DNA of 64,000 nucleotides, from contig NZ_AP019650.1 of NCBI RefSeq assembly GCF_009938165.1, forward strand, positions 496,001-560,000. The letters are read 5' to 3'. The notes under the pieces are model-generated. The model searched no databases. It was not told the origin of the DNA and saw only the letters and a list, made by a program, of their open reading frames with translations. Source of the DNA: Vibrio taketomensis. GTDB lineage: Bacteria > Pseudomonadota > Gammaproteobacteria > Enterobacterales > Vibrionaceae. Every line of letters starts with the position of its first letter. Position 1 is the first letter of the stretch. Of this stretch, positions 1 to 7,833 are shown piece by piece. Both the position numbers and the translations under genes were made by a program.

Positions 1-1
1 C

Positions 2-229
2 GATGGCAATCAATCCAAGCTAGGCGATTCTGTTCAGATTGATGATAAATATTTTGGCGTAGTAGTCGTCGATGTTGATGCAGACGAATACTCTAAGCCG
101 TACCCTAAGAAAGCATGGTCATATTTATCTAGTGGAATCTTAGTGGATACTGATTTCGGTGGTTTAGTTCATTATATTCAAGACAGTTTGACCGTTGAGA
201 AAATGGTTTTAATTAAGCGGCAGATTTGA
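2..229 (+). CDS. C-terminal part of an unidentified cassette protein
   Basis: An open frame enters from the left edge and runs 75 codons to TGA at 227-229; its start lies outside the window. The visible part is soluble and acidic, with a VVVVDVDADEY stretch, and ends KMVLIKRQI. I do not recognise the family. It sits directly before an attC site in the same orientation, so it is the coding part of an integron cassette. Cassette proteins are often of unknown function. Only the frame and its position before attC are certain. Confidence 0.6.
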   Translation, partial: DGNQSKLGDSVQIDDKYFGVVVVDVDADEYSKPYPKKAWSYLSSGILVDTDFGGLVHYIQDSLTVEKMVLIKRQI

Positions 230-257
230 ATCGCGGCGAATGAATCATGTAAGTCGC

Positions 258-357
258 ACATAACAGTAGTTCAAGCGGGATGCCAAACTGTGCGCTGTTT
301 CGCTTCGCTCAAGTGTAGCGCACTACTAGTTTGTCACCCCTTAACTTAGCGTTATAC
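258..357 (+). repeat. attC site 1 of the integron cassette array
   Basis: The site begins with an R''-type core (ACATAAC, about 258-264) and ends with an R'-type core (GTTATAC, 351-357). Between them are imperfect inverted repeats such as GTGCGCTG against TAGCGCAC, as expected for a folded bottom-strand attC. It lies just after the stop of the first frame and just before the next ORF. It is about 80 percent identical by eye to the site at 774-873. Confidence 0.75.
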
Positions 358-371
358 ATATGGAGGCGTAT

Positions 372-763
372 ATGGAGAATTTTGGAACAATTTACGCAAA
401 AGCAATTGATGATTTATCTTCGAAAATTTTTATTCCTGTATTTATTGGTGCGCTATTTTCTGAGGTGTCAGTGTTAATGCATCAAAAATGGGGTTTTGGG
501 CGATTTATATTCTGCTCTTTATGATTGGTATTGCTCTTGCTTCAGTGATCTTAATCTTCATTTCTTTTGCTGAGTTCTACATCAGCGAATTTCGAACGTA
601 CACTGGTATATTCTTTATGCCTTTAGGTGCTATTGGCTTGCTGCCACAATATTTCAATGCAATATCAGTCCCATATACTCAGGTGACAGCTTTTTCTCTT
701 TTAGTATGGGCATTTGTTTTAGTTAGTCCTTTGAGGTTTGTCCAACAATTACTAGAGGATTAA
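372..763 (+). pseudogene. Cassette-encoded small membrane protein, frameshifted
   Basis: An ATG at 372, just after attC 1, opens a frame starting MENFGTIYAKAIDDL. It runs into a stop near 535. A second frame from about 488 (MGFWAIYILLFMIGIALA) continues to 763. Joining the two with one missing base near 483-500, where there are A and G runs, gives a coherent protein of about 130 residues with three or four hydrophobic segments. The simplest reading is one cassette gene with a single-base deletion. Alternatively the 91-residue ORF at 488-763 is used alone. The function is unknown; it is an integral membrane protein by composition. Confidence 0.55.
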
Positions 764-773
764 TACGGACTAT

Positions 774-873
774 GTATAACAAGTAGTTTAAGCGGGATGC
801 CAAACTGTGTGCTGATTTTCGCTTCGCTCAAGGCTAGCACACTAAGTTTGCCACCCATAACTAAGCGTTATAT
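774..873 (+). repeat. attC site 2 of the integron cassette array
   Basis: This site has an R'' core ending TATAAC at about 779 and an R' core GTTATAT at 867-873. The inner arms TGTGCTG and TAGCACAC can pair. The sequence AAGCGGGATGCCAAACTGTG is shared with attC 1, so both sites belong to one lineage. It directly precedes the acetyltransferase cassette. Confidence 0.75.
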
Positions 874-892
874 GCTTGAGAGACAATTTGCA

Positions 893-1345
893 ATGATTAC
901 TGTATTAACAGATATTCCTTCGGAACCACAACTAGCTGAGATTAACGAGATTCGGCGTAAAATTTCTATGGTTCCGAACAGTGTGCTAGATAGGTTTGAG
1001 CCTCTAACAACTGCTTATTGGGACTACGTTGCTGTGGTTCTCTATTACAAAGATTTGTCTTTGGCAGGGTATGCTGCACTATCGCAGCCCTATAAGATTG
1101 CACGAAACGAGCTTGAACTCAGTGTCTTTGTTGCACCTGAATATCAAAATTTGGGTATCGGAAAGTTACTCATAAAACAAGCAATAAATGTGGCTAAGAG
1201 CTTTGATTCCGTTGATGAGGTAACAATAATGGTAAAGCGAAAGCTCGGTTTAGAAGGCTATTATAAAGAGCAGGGTTTTAGTTGTAGTTCAAGTAGTGAT
1301 AATTCTTTTAGTATGTCTATGAAATATCCGTTGGTGCGCATATAA
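893..1345 (+). CDS. GNAT family N-acetyltransferase (integron cassette)
   Basis: The protein has about 150 residues. It shows the GNAT acetyl-CoA binding signature: a central strand ELSVFVAPEYQNLGIGKLLI (the Q/R-x-x-G-x-G/A loop appears as QNLGIGK), followed by a helix and VDEVTIMVKR. The C-terminal YYKEQGF is the usual GNAT beta-6/7 motif. I chose the ATG at 893 because a GAGAGA element lies about 9 bases upstream; an in-frame ATG at 872 is possible but sits at the attC edge. The substrate cannot be told. Acetyltransferases are common cassette cargo, acting on small amines, antibiotics or proteins. It is followed at once by attC 3. Confidence 0.8.
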   Translation: MITVLTDIPSEPQLAEINEIRRKISMVPNSVLDRFEPLTTAYWDYVAVVLYYKDLSLAGYAALSQPYKIARNELELSVFVAPEYQNLGIGKLLIKQAINVAKSFDSVDEVTIMVKRKLGLEGYYKEQGFSCSSSSDNSFSMSMKYPLVRI

Positions 1346-1460
1346 CAAACTGTTCAAGAGGGATTCGCAACGCGTGGCATTTTTACTATGCGTTGGTTTT
1401 TGTGATTAAGGTGGTATGCGGCGGCTTCGGTATTGCGTTACTCACCCTTAACAGGGCTAC
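1341..1460 (+). repeat. attC site 3, VCR-like, with a degenerate right core
   Basis: Starting at TATAACAAACTGTTCAAGAG, this site follows the long Vibrio repeat pattern (AACGCGTGGC at 1369, then CACCCTTAACAGGGC near the end). The expected right core GTTAC is reduced to TAC, as if two bases were lost. It is longer than, and of a different lineage from, the two sites to its left. No recognisable cassette follows, so it marks the end of the visible array. Confidence 0.7.
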
Positions 1461-1773
1461 ATGGATTCCCCGGTTGTCAAACATCCGCTAAACTTCCAGT
1501 GATGGGTTTTGGACTGCCGCTCTACATTCGGTCTACTTATCGATGATTCGCATGCATCGTGACCCTGATGACTTTGCGCGACTGCGGTGCCTTATTCGTT
1601 AGATGACATTCAATATGTCCGCCGCATTAACAGGCTCTCCGCTCGTGGTCTTAACCTATCTCCATCCATTGCGTCTGCTATGACCCGGTAGGTAAAACGC
1701 TTACGCTGCTTGAGTTAACGAAAGCTTAAGCAGCAATTCTCATACTCCGTCTGGTTGTGTATCAGTGACCAAA
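1461..1773. other. Gene-free stretch between attC 3 and the transposase end
   Basis: No intact gene is present. A decayed + strand coding trace is visible around 1540-1692: one frame reads RMHRDPDDFARLR and the next, after a shift, reads YSLDDIQYVRRINRLSARGL before a TAG. It looks like a small protein remnant that I cannot name. The stretch also holds the sequence downstream of the transposase stop. In IS1111-type elements that region carries the non-coding end, including the guide (bridge) RNA, so part of it may be that end. Confidence 0.35.
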
Positions 1774-2739
1774 TTATTCGTGCGTTTTCGCTGCCAACGC
1801 GACCACCGCACGATTCATCCTCTTCGCTCTAAAACGCGTCGGCACCACTGGTTAAACCGGTCTTGTTTATCACCTAAGTTAGCGATGACTGTTCGAGCAC
1901 CATGGACAAGCAGTGTCCGCAGATATTTATCGCCATGTTTTGTGATGCGTCCTAATTTCGGTTTTCCGCCAGTTGAGTACTGTTTAGGAACCAAACCTAA
2001 CCAAGCAGAGAAATCTAGGCTTTTATCAAATTGAGCGCCATTGCCGATGGAGGCGAGGAGAGCTGTTGCGGTTTGAGGACCGATGCCGCGTACTTTCATT
2101 ATTCTTTGGACGTTTGTGCTGACTTTAGCGAACGCGTCGAAAGTGATTTCTGTGTTATCGATATTCTGGTTGAGAGACTTAAGGTGCTCGAATGCATCAG
2201 CTAACGTTGCACGTGCTAAGTTGGAAGCTCGTTCTCAGGGTTTTCAAGCATGTCAGGTACTAGCCTCATCAACGAAGCGCGACCAACGGGGATGATGAGG
2301 CCGAATTCAGAAAGTAGTGCACGAATACGATTCATCAATGCGGTCCGTTCGCGCACCAATGCTCTCTCATTCGATGAACCGATAAGATAGCTTGTTGCTC
2401 GGGGATTTGATAGGAACAAAGCGAGTAGTGGGCCTTTGCACGGCTTCGCATATAGCGACTGCATCATTGAGGTCATTTTTCCTTTGGTTCGATATGGTGT
2501 GACATATTTCACCGCCATGATACGAGCATCGTGACCGAGTTTTCGTAGTGTTCTCGCCCAATAATGTGCACCACCACGCTTCGACACCTATTCGCATAGG
2601 TGGCATATTTGCTATTGTAGTCAGCAGTTTAGAGCAGTGACTGATTTATGAAGTAAAACTTTGCCATGCTGGTCAACAGCATGAATGCTGAAGTGGTTTT
2701 AGCTAAATCAATCCCGCAAAAATAAGAATAGTCAGACAT
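1774..2739 (-). pseudogene. IS110/IS1111 family transposase, multiply frameshifted
   Basis: Reading leftward from an ATG at 2739 (MSDYSYFCGIDLAKTT), the family pattern can be followed across several frames. VRERTALMNRIRALLSEFG is in 2216-2587. MKVRGIGPQTATALLASIG, with the helix-hairpin-helix of the C-terminal transposase domain, is in 1815-2099. A last segment NRAVVALAAKTHE ends at a stop at 1774-1776. At least five breaks are needed: near 2695, 2625, 2575, 2219 and 1812. The intact protein would have about 320 residues, normal for the family. As written it cannot make an active recombinase. Confidence 0.8.
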
Positions 2740-2811
2740 GGTGCCTCCAGTGCAAATGTGTACCACTTAATTGTGGCAGTTCCTCGGGAGGAATCCATGT
2801 CATTCGTTATA
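1774..2811 (-). mobile_element. IS1111-type (IS110 family) insertion sequence, degraded
   Basis: This is the transposase reading region plus the upstream non-coding end. The left limit is the transposase stop. The right limit, about 2811, is where similarity to a second fragment (ending about 4207) stops, at CATGTCATTC. The transposase resembles the IS1111 branch: a DEDD-type N-terminus with GIDLAK and a C-terminal transposase_20 domain with GIGPQTATALLASIG. Exact ends and any guide RNA cannot be set without an intact relative. It adjoins, but is not inside, attC 3. Confidence 0.65.
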
Positions 2812-2907
2812 TGATAGGAGTGCGCTCCAAATGTACATCATGTACTATTGCTACATCCTATCTGTAACATCTGAACAAAGAAAAATGCCCTAATTGATAA
2901 AGTAACT

Positions 2908-3585
2908 GTGGATGAGTATAAACTGCATGCAATCAAAGTATTACATGAGGTCTATATACGCACAGAGTCCAACCAGCCGCTTTGGGTGAGCTTTGGTGAA
3001 CCTAGCTTGAGCTATCTTGATGACAACTGTTTACCTGCTCACTTTGCTATTCTACCTGAAGTGAAGAAGAAGGCACCAAAGCTGGTGTTGTAATTGGTGT
3101 GTTAGGAACTCCAGTGCTTAGCAAGTTAAATGAAGTTTTTAACAACATAGCTAATATGAACCCATTTGAGGATGATGACGCCAATGCTTTTTCATGCTTG
3201 GATTAGGCTGAATATTGATGACCCTAATAGTGAGATTATTGACATCACTTCTAACCCTGCAAAATATTCCGCTCAAGGGTATTTAAATAAACCTCTTCCT
3301 AGAGGACACATTGAAGTTTTAACTAAGCAATCAGATGTGTATCACTTTCATGCAAAATACACATATTGGAAGTTTAGTAAGAACAGATATAACCATGATG
3401 TTAAAAACACTGAATCTTACCTCGAGCGCTTTGCCAAACAGCAAGGTATAGAGATGAATTTGGCTCTCGGGTGTGGCCCTCTAACAAGAGCTATATACTA
3501 TTCTTTCAATATCTTAAGAGATCATTGCCAAAGTTTTGGGTATCATATAACACATATGAGCCTTCTGCCTGTCAATAGGCAATAA
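2908..3585 (+). pseudogene. Unidentified ORF region, probably one broken gene
   Basis: Three open stretches follow one another on the + strand. The first, from GTG 2908, is a 61-residue frame (MDEYKLHAIKVLHEVYIRTE). The second, in another frame from about 3085, reads GVLGTPVLSKLNEVFNNIAN. The third returns to the first frame from about 3175 (AWIRLNIDDPNSEIIDITSN) and runs to 3585. Joined with two compensating shifts they give one soluble protein of about 220 residues. Its last 40 residues run into a repeat also found at 30.0 kb, so the true C-terminus has probably been replaced. I do not recognise the family. Two or three separate small genes is the alternative. Confidence 0.4.
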
Positions 3586-3620
3586 CATCCTATTGGCTGC
3601 GTGAGCAGCCAATGCTCTTC
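3544..3620 (+). repeat. Dispersed repeat with a strong hairpin, copy 1
   Basis: This segment (CATATAACACATATGAGC... to ...GTGAGCAGCC) recurs in degraded form at 30021-30087. It contains a perfect 9-bp stem, ATTGGCTGC / GCAGCCAAT, closed by GTGA at 3592-3613. A second pair, GCCT/AGGC, lies just before it. No T-run follows, so it is not a simple terminator. In both places IS110-type end sequence lies downstream, which suggests the repeat belongs to that element or its common target. Confidence 0.5.
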
Positions 3621-3924
3621 GAACAACAAAGTTATCTACTTCGCTTTGTCATTTCGGTCATCAAGCATTGCTTACGACAAACACATATTGAGGATCTCTT
3701 ATTACGGTCTCGCCGCTGCCTATGACTTGTCATAGGGTCACTAGACACATATCGGTTAACCCCAGCAGGCGCTATTCAAAAAAATGGTTAAACAGTTGTT
3801 TTCCAGTTATCTTCAGGCTCAGCCGAGGTGTAAGCAACTTTGCTGTTCGTTGTTATGGATGCGCACCAATGAAGTGGCTAATCAAAGCAAGCGGGCTTGG
3901 TCTAAATAAAATTCAGCTTTTATC
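3621..3924. other. Gene-free stretch, no recognisable feature
   Basis: Only short frames occur here, for example 3722-3946 on the + strand; none has coding character that I trust. The stretch separates the hairpin repeat from the second IS fragment and may be remnant DNA. Confidence 0.3.
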
Positions 3925-4207
3925 GAGCGATTGCGAGTTTGCGTAATGTTCTCATCCAATAATGTGCACCACTACACGCTTTGTTGCCTATGTGCATAGA
4001 TAGCATATTTGCTATTTTAGTCAGCAGTTTAGAGCGAGTGACTGATTGATGAAGTAAGACTTTGCTGTGTTGTTCAACAACATGAATGCTGAAGTGGTTT
4101 TAGCTCAATCAATCCTGAGAATAAGAGTAGTTAGACATGGTGCTCCCGGTGCAAATGTGTACCACTTAAGTGTGGCATTTCCTTGGGAGGATCCATGTCA
4201 TTCCTTA
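3925..4207 (-). mobile_element. Second fragment of the IS1111-type element
   Basis: The sequence matches 2525-2811 at roughly 85 percent by eye. Shared blocks include AATAATGTGCACCAC, GTCAGCAGTTTAGAG and GGTGCAAATGTGTACCACTT. It holds the first 75 or so transposase codons plus the upstream end, and stops at CATGTCATTCC. It keeps CGAGTGAC where copy 1 has lost a base, so it helps reconstruct copy 1. The rest of the element is absent. Confidence 0.7.
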
Positions 4208-4237
4208 TGTGCTAGCGATAAAATGAGAATATTGAGT

Positions 4238-4602
4238 ATGAATTCATCTTTAAGTGTCCCAACCGATAACCCGTATAAGTTAATGGCGATTGTTGGTGCT
4301 GTAATTTTCGTATTTAGCCTCTATTTCTTACTCAGTCAAACTTACACCTACAACGATATGGTTTTCAAGCTGCGGAGAAAATTTCAATTATTGAAGCTCA
4401 AGATGAGTTGCCTGATAGTATCAAAGAAGATCGTATTTCAATTGAGAATATGAAAATCGAAGTCGTGAGTAAAGACAGGAAATATTTCCCTTACCTTTGT
4501 GGCGTAATTGCTATCTTAGGTGGATTATTGTGTGGTATTGGGTTTCGACACTGGATATTTGAAGTATATCCAGATGAAGCGGCAATGCGTAAAAACAACT
4601 GA
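4238..4602 (+). pseudogene. Two-helix membrane protein, frameshifted
   Basis: The frame from ATG 4238 (MNSSLSVPTDNPYKLMAIVG) carries a first membrane segment, AIVGAVIFVFSLYFLL. Near 4358-4365 the sensible reading moves to the next frame (FQAAEKISIIEAQDELPDSI). That frame contains a second membrane segment, LCGVIAILGGLLCGIGF, and ends at 4602. Together they form about 121 residues: an N-terminal helix, a loop likely outside or cytoplasmic, and a C-terminal helix. One base appears to be missing. An in-frame ATG at 4223 is an alternative start. The family is not recognised. Confidence 0.5.
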
Positions 4603-4738
4603 AAAGCTTGCGTTTAGCGAATAGGGCGGCATCAAGAGTTAAGTTGGGAAAACGCATAACAAGTATCTTAGGGAGTATAAATAAGGTTAAGTAGCAGCGT
4701 TTCTCAACGAATAGAACATTACACAAAATGGATAAAAT

Positions 4739-5389
4739 ATGGACATTACAAATGCAATTGGAAAGCGGATTACTACGAAACTAGGCGAAGTGGTTATCCG
4801 AAAATTCTTAGGCAAAGGAAAGTCAGGGTATTCCTATTTGGCAGAGAGTAATGATGGCAAATATGTCATCAAATTCATGCACTATGAACCGTGTGCTTAC
4901 TATTCGTTTGGTGACGCAAATAAAGTAGAACTTGAAGTCGAGGCTTTTGAAAAATTAGCGAGTCTTGGTATCAAAGTACCGCGATTAATTGAAGCAAATG
5001 CAGAGCACAATTATTTACTAAAAGAATATATTGAAGGTGATCTTGTTACTGAGTTAGTCATTGCGGGTTCGTTAACGGATGCTTGTGTGAAACAAGTTTT
5101 TGAAATGGCTCGAGCATTAAAAGAGGCAGAACTCAACATTGATTACTTTCCTGACAACTTCGTAGTCATGCACAACGTACTCTACTACGTGGACTATGAA
5201 TACAATCAGTATGCGCCAAATTGGGATTTGCCAAATTGGGGAATTTACTACTGGGCCAATGCTCTGGGTATGAAGAAGTATAGGGAAACAAAGGATGTAC
5301 TTTACATAAATCAAAGTGCTGACTCAGGTTTGCCAATTAAGCAACCGTTTGAAGATATGGTGAAGAATTGGTGTGAGTCGTTTGGTTAA
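4739..5389 (+). CDS. Small protein-kinase-like (RIO/phosphotransferase fold) protein
   Basis: The protein has 216 residues. Near residues 23-32 is FLGKGKSGYSYL, like a glycine-rich loop. YVIKF near 45 supplies a candidate ATP-binding lysine, and ELEVEAFEKL near 64 a candidate pairing glutamate. NIDYFPDNFVV near 135 resembles a catalytic loop (D...N), and YYVDYEYN near 150 a metal-binding aspartate. These together suggest a compact kinase fold, similar to bacterial RIO-like or aminoglycoside-kinase-like proteins. The usual HxD is replaced by NID, so activity is uncertain. The start ATG 4739 overlaps no neighbour. Substrate unknown. Confidence 0.6.
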   Translation: MDITNAIGKRITTKLGEVVIRKFLGKGKSGYSYLAESNDGKYVIKFMHYEPCAYYSFGDANKVELEVEAFEKLASLGIKVPRLIEANAEHNYLLKEYIEGDLVTELVIAGSLTDACVKQVFEMARALKEAELNIDYFPDNFVVMHNVLYYVDYEYNQYAPNWDLPNWGIYYWANALGMKKYRETKDVLYINQSADSGLPIKQPFEDMVKNWCESFG

Positions 5390-5683
5390 TATTATGAATA
5401 ATGGCTACAAGTTTTGTCTGCTGTTAGGCTTCACCAAAGTTGGTTCCAACGCAGCTAACTAACGGTTATTGTAAAAATAATCATTAAGGACTGTAGTCAC
5501 GTGGCATTTTTTCGTATGCAGAGTGCTTTAAGTTGTTCTCTCGTCTTCGGGTTTAAGAGCTTCTGAGGGTCTCAACTGATAGTTAAGGAACTGAGATCTT
5601 GTTTGTGGTCATACCTATTCTCAGACCAATATAATTTGTGGATGTGTATAATAGGTGTTTCATATGCAGTAAGGACACCACCT

Positions 5684-6223
5684 ATGAAAAATACAATTCT
5701 CGCTTTTACGTTAGGTTTAAGTGCGTCAGCATTAGCTTCACCTCAGCAGCAAATTGAACAAAAAGTTGCATCTTGGATGAGTGTCGAAGTTCAACCTATC
5801 TCATCTTTAGCGATTCGAACTGCGTTTCAATGTGAGTTTTTCTCGGCAACACCAGTCGTTAAAGAACCACATGGCGAAATGCGCTTTGGTGGCTATCTAT
5901 TTTATTCATTGGATGATGCGGTTAGTAGCCTTGAACAACCATCCTCGACACAAGATTTGCCGGACATGAGTCGTTGCCTCAAATCAGACTTTGACCTGTC
6001 AGATAAACAAAATGTGCTTGTTTTTGCCGAGGCAGTAAAAAGCCTTTATGAATTTAACAGCTCTTCATTTTCAGAACAATTTGAGACAGTGATTGAAAAG
6101 TCCGACTCCGGGTGGACAATCATTACAGGCGCATTTTTTGATGACTACTCTGGCTATGTAATAGATCTAAGTAATCAACAGCATGGTCCTAAAATCAGCT
6201 ATAGCTTAGATATTGATCGCTAG
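5684..6223 (+). CDS. Periplasmic protein of unknown function
   Basis: From ATG 5684, preceded by AAGGAC, the protein has 179 residues. It begins with a signal peptide (MKNTILAFTLGLSASALASP, likely cleaved after ALA). The mature part has two cysteines, in FQCEFF and SRCLKSD, which could form a disulfide, and no other motif that I recognise. An upstream in-frame start at 5603 is less likely because it would bury the signal peptide. It stands alone between orphan genes. Confidence 0.65.
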   Translation: MKNTILAFTLGLSASALASPQQQIEQKVASWMSVEVQPISSLAIRTAFQCEFFSATPVVKEPHGEMRFGGYLFYSLDDAVSSLEQPSSTQDLPDMSRCLKSDFDLSDKQNVLVFAEAVKSLYEFNSSSFSEQFETVIEKSDSGWTIITGAFFDDYSGYVIDLSNQQHGPKISYSLDIDR

Positions 6224-6271
6224 GTGCAATTTATACTACTTAAGCAAGCGTTAAACGCTAGGCGGTGACAA

Positions 6272-6778
6272 ATGTCCTCTATTCCAAGATGTAAAGATGA
6301 ACTGGAGTTGGCCATTAATTCAATATTTTTGAAACTCATGGCAGACTACCGGTCAATTCCAGTAACAAAGCTCGCATTCTCGGTATAGGGAAACGTTAAA
6401 GGAACGCTCATTAGCGTGAGTGATACGGTTGCTTACTTACTTGGCTGGGGGAAACTCGTTCTTAAGTGGCATTATTTAAAGTCCCAAAACCAGCAGGTAG
6501 ATTTCCCTGAAACCGGTTATAAATGGAATCAGTTGGGTTTACTCGCAGAAAGCTTCCACCAAGAATATAGTGAATGGAAATACCATGATCTGCTTGCTGA
6601 GCTTGAGTCTACTATTAACGAGTTACTGTTACTGATTTCAAACTTAACCGATCAGGAATTGTATGGTGTTGAGTGGTATGAGCAATGGACGTTGGGAAGG
6701 ATGATTCAATTTAATACATCATCACCGATGAAAAACATGCGCACAAAAATTCGTCGCTTCAGTCGAGAGTTCCAGTAA
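6272..6778 (+). pseudogene. ClbS/DfsB family four-helix protein, interrupted by an in-frame stop
   Basis: From ATG 6272 the frame reads MSSIPRCKDELELAINSIFL and runs to 6778, apart from one TAG at 6386-6388. At that place family members have a codon for E or similar in an EGNVKGT context. The downstream part fits the family well: SVSDTVAYLLGWGKLVLKWH, DFPETGYKWNQLG and the terminal TLGRMIQFNTSSPMKN. Full length would be 168 residues, normal for the family. ClbS/DfsB proteins include a colibactin resistance protein, but most are uncharacterised. A shorter protein from GTG 6416 would lack the first helix. The stop may be a real mutation or a base-call error. Confidence 0.75.
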
Positions 6779-6860
6779 TCACGTGATTCATTCAGACTTC
6801 AGCGGTGTGGCATTTAGCTATAGATTGGTGGAGTGATATCGCTCAAAGGAAAGGATAACG

Positions 6861-7331
6861 ATGAAGGGCGCAATTGTACGGTGGGTTGATGACCGCGGCT
6901 TCGGTTTTATTAAATGTAGTGATCATCAAGGCGATATTTTTGTTCATATATCAAAGTTTGAAAAAGGCTACAGACGTCCAAAAATCGGTGACGACGTCGA
7001 GTTTCAGCTTGAATGGAACAACGGTAAAGCGAATGCAAATTTTGTCTCTTTAGTTGGCGTTGTGCCTCATAAACACGGCAGTGCAGTGTCATCGATATTA
7101 CTGTGATTCTTATTGCTTTTCATCGTAGGTTCAATAGGTTACTTTGCTTACGAAAAGTTAGCTGCTATTCCTACATATGAACAGATGGGCTTTACATGTG
7201 AAGGCAAAGTTTATTGCAGCCAAATGACGTCATGCAATGAAGCAAAGTTTTATTTAGCGAACTGTCCGAACGTAAAAATTGATGGAAACAACGATGGAGA
7301 GCCTTGCCAAATGCAATGGTGTGACAACTAA
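6861..7331 (+). pseudogene. Cold-shock domain, membrane helix and Excalibur domain protein, split by TGA
   Basis: The first 82 codons encode a cold-shock domain (GAIVRWVDDRGFGFIKC with RNP-like GFGFI and DIFVHIS). A TGA at 7104-7106 follows ISSILL-type hydrophobic sequence. The same frame then continues with FLLLFIVGSIGYFAY, completing a membrane helix, and an Excalibur domain: CEGKVYCSQMTSCNEAKFYL and DGNNDGEPC, a calcium-binding DxDxDGxxC motif. Cold-shock plus Excalibur in one protein is known in Vibrio and relatives. So this is best read as one 156-residue gene with a nonsense codon, perhaps TGG to TGA. Confidence 0.7.
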
Positions 7332-7369
7332 GGTTTGAGATAACAGGGAGTTATGTTGAAGGAGAGAAA

Positions 7370-7777
7370 ATGGACGTTCTAAATCAGCTTTACCCATCAG
7401 AGAGTCAGCTTAAAAAGCTGGCATCGTCACCTGACTCTGGCGAAATTCATTTGTTAAACCTGTTTAAGTTTCGAGAGAAGGCTGAATATGCCGATGGTAG
7501 AGAAACGGCATTAACGGGTAGGGAAGCATATGATTTGTACGGTCACCCCATGCTTAAGGTTCTCGAGAAATATGGTGCAGAAGTCGTTTTCTATTCTGAG
7601 ATTACAGGGCTCATTTTAGGTCAAGTCGAAGATCTCTGGGATTCATTCGTAATCGTTAAATATCCATCACGGCAAGCGCTTATTGACATGACGTCATCCC
7701 AAGAATTTAAAACGTTAAACGTTCACAGAGAGGCGGGTTTAGCGGGTCAGCTAAATATAGAAACTAAGGTGTCTTGA
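7370..7777 (+). CDS. DUF1330 family protein
   Basis: The protein has 135 residues and starts at ATG 7370 behind AGGAGAGAAA. The pattern IHLLNLFKFREKAEY, then YGAEVVFYSEITGLILG, then WDSFVIVKYPSRQALIDM, fits the DUF1330 ferredoxin-like (dimeric alpha-beta barrel) fold. No catalytic residues are established for the family. It is soluble and cytoplasmic. The next gene's frame overlaps its end by a few bases if an upstream start is used. Confidence 0.75.
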   Translation: MDVLNQLYPSESQLKKLASSPDSGEIHLLNLFKFREKAEYADGRETALTGREAYDLYGHPMLKVLEKYGAEVVFYSEITGLILGQVEDLWDSFVIVKYPSRQALIDMTSSQEFKTLNVHREAGLAGQLNIETKVS

Positions 7778-7833
7778 ATAAGATTTGGCTAGGTTTGTCG
7801 GTCATATTTTGCATTACAGGTTTGAAGGGAACG

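Noticed and set aside
1765..2034. ORF of 89 codons on the + strand over the transposase
   Set aside because: It is antisense to the recognisable transposase C-terminus and has no family features.
2811..2907. Possible attC or structured RNA with GATAGGA / TCCTATC arms
   Set aside because: The arms are far apart and the core sites are not convincing.
4640..4738. Possible attC starting with GCATAAC near 4656
   Set aside because: I could not find a matching right core or paired inner arms before the next gene.
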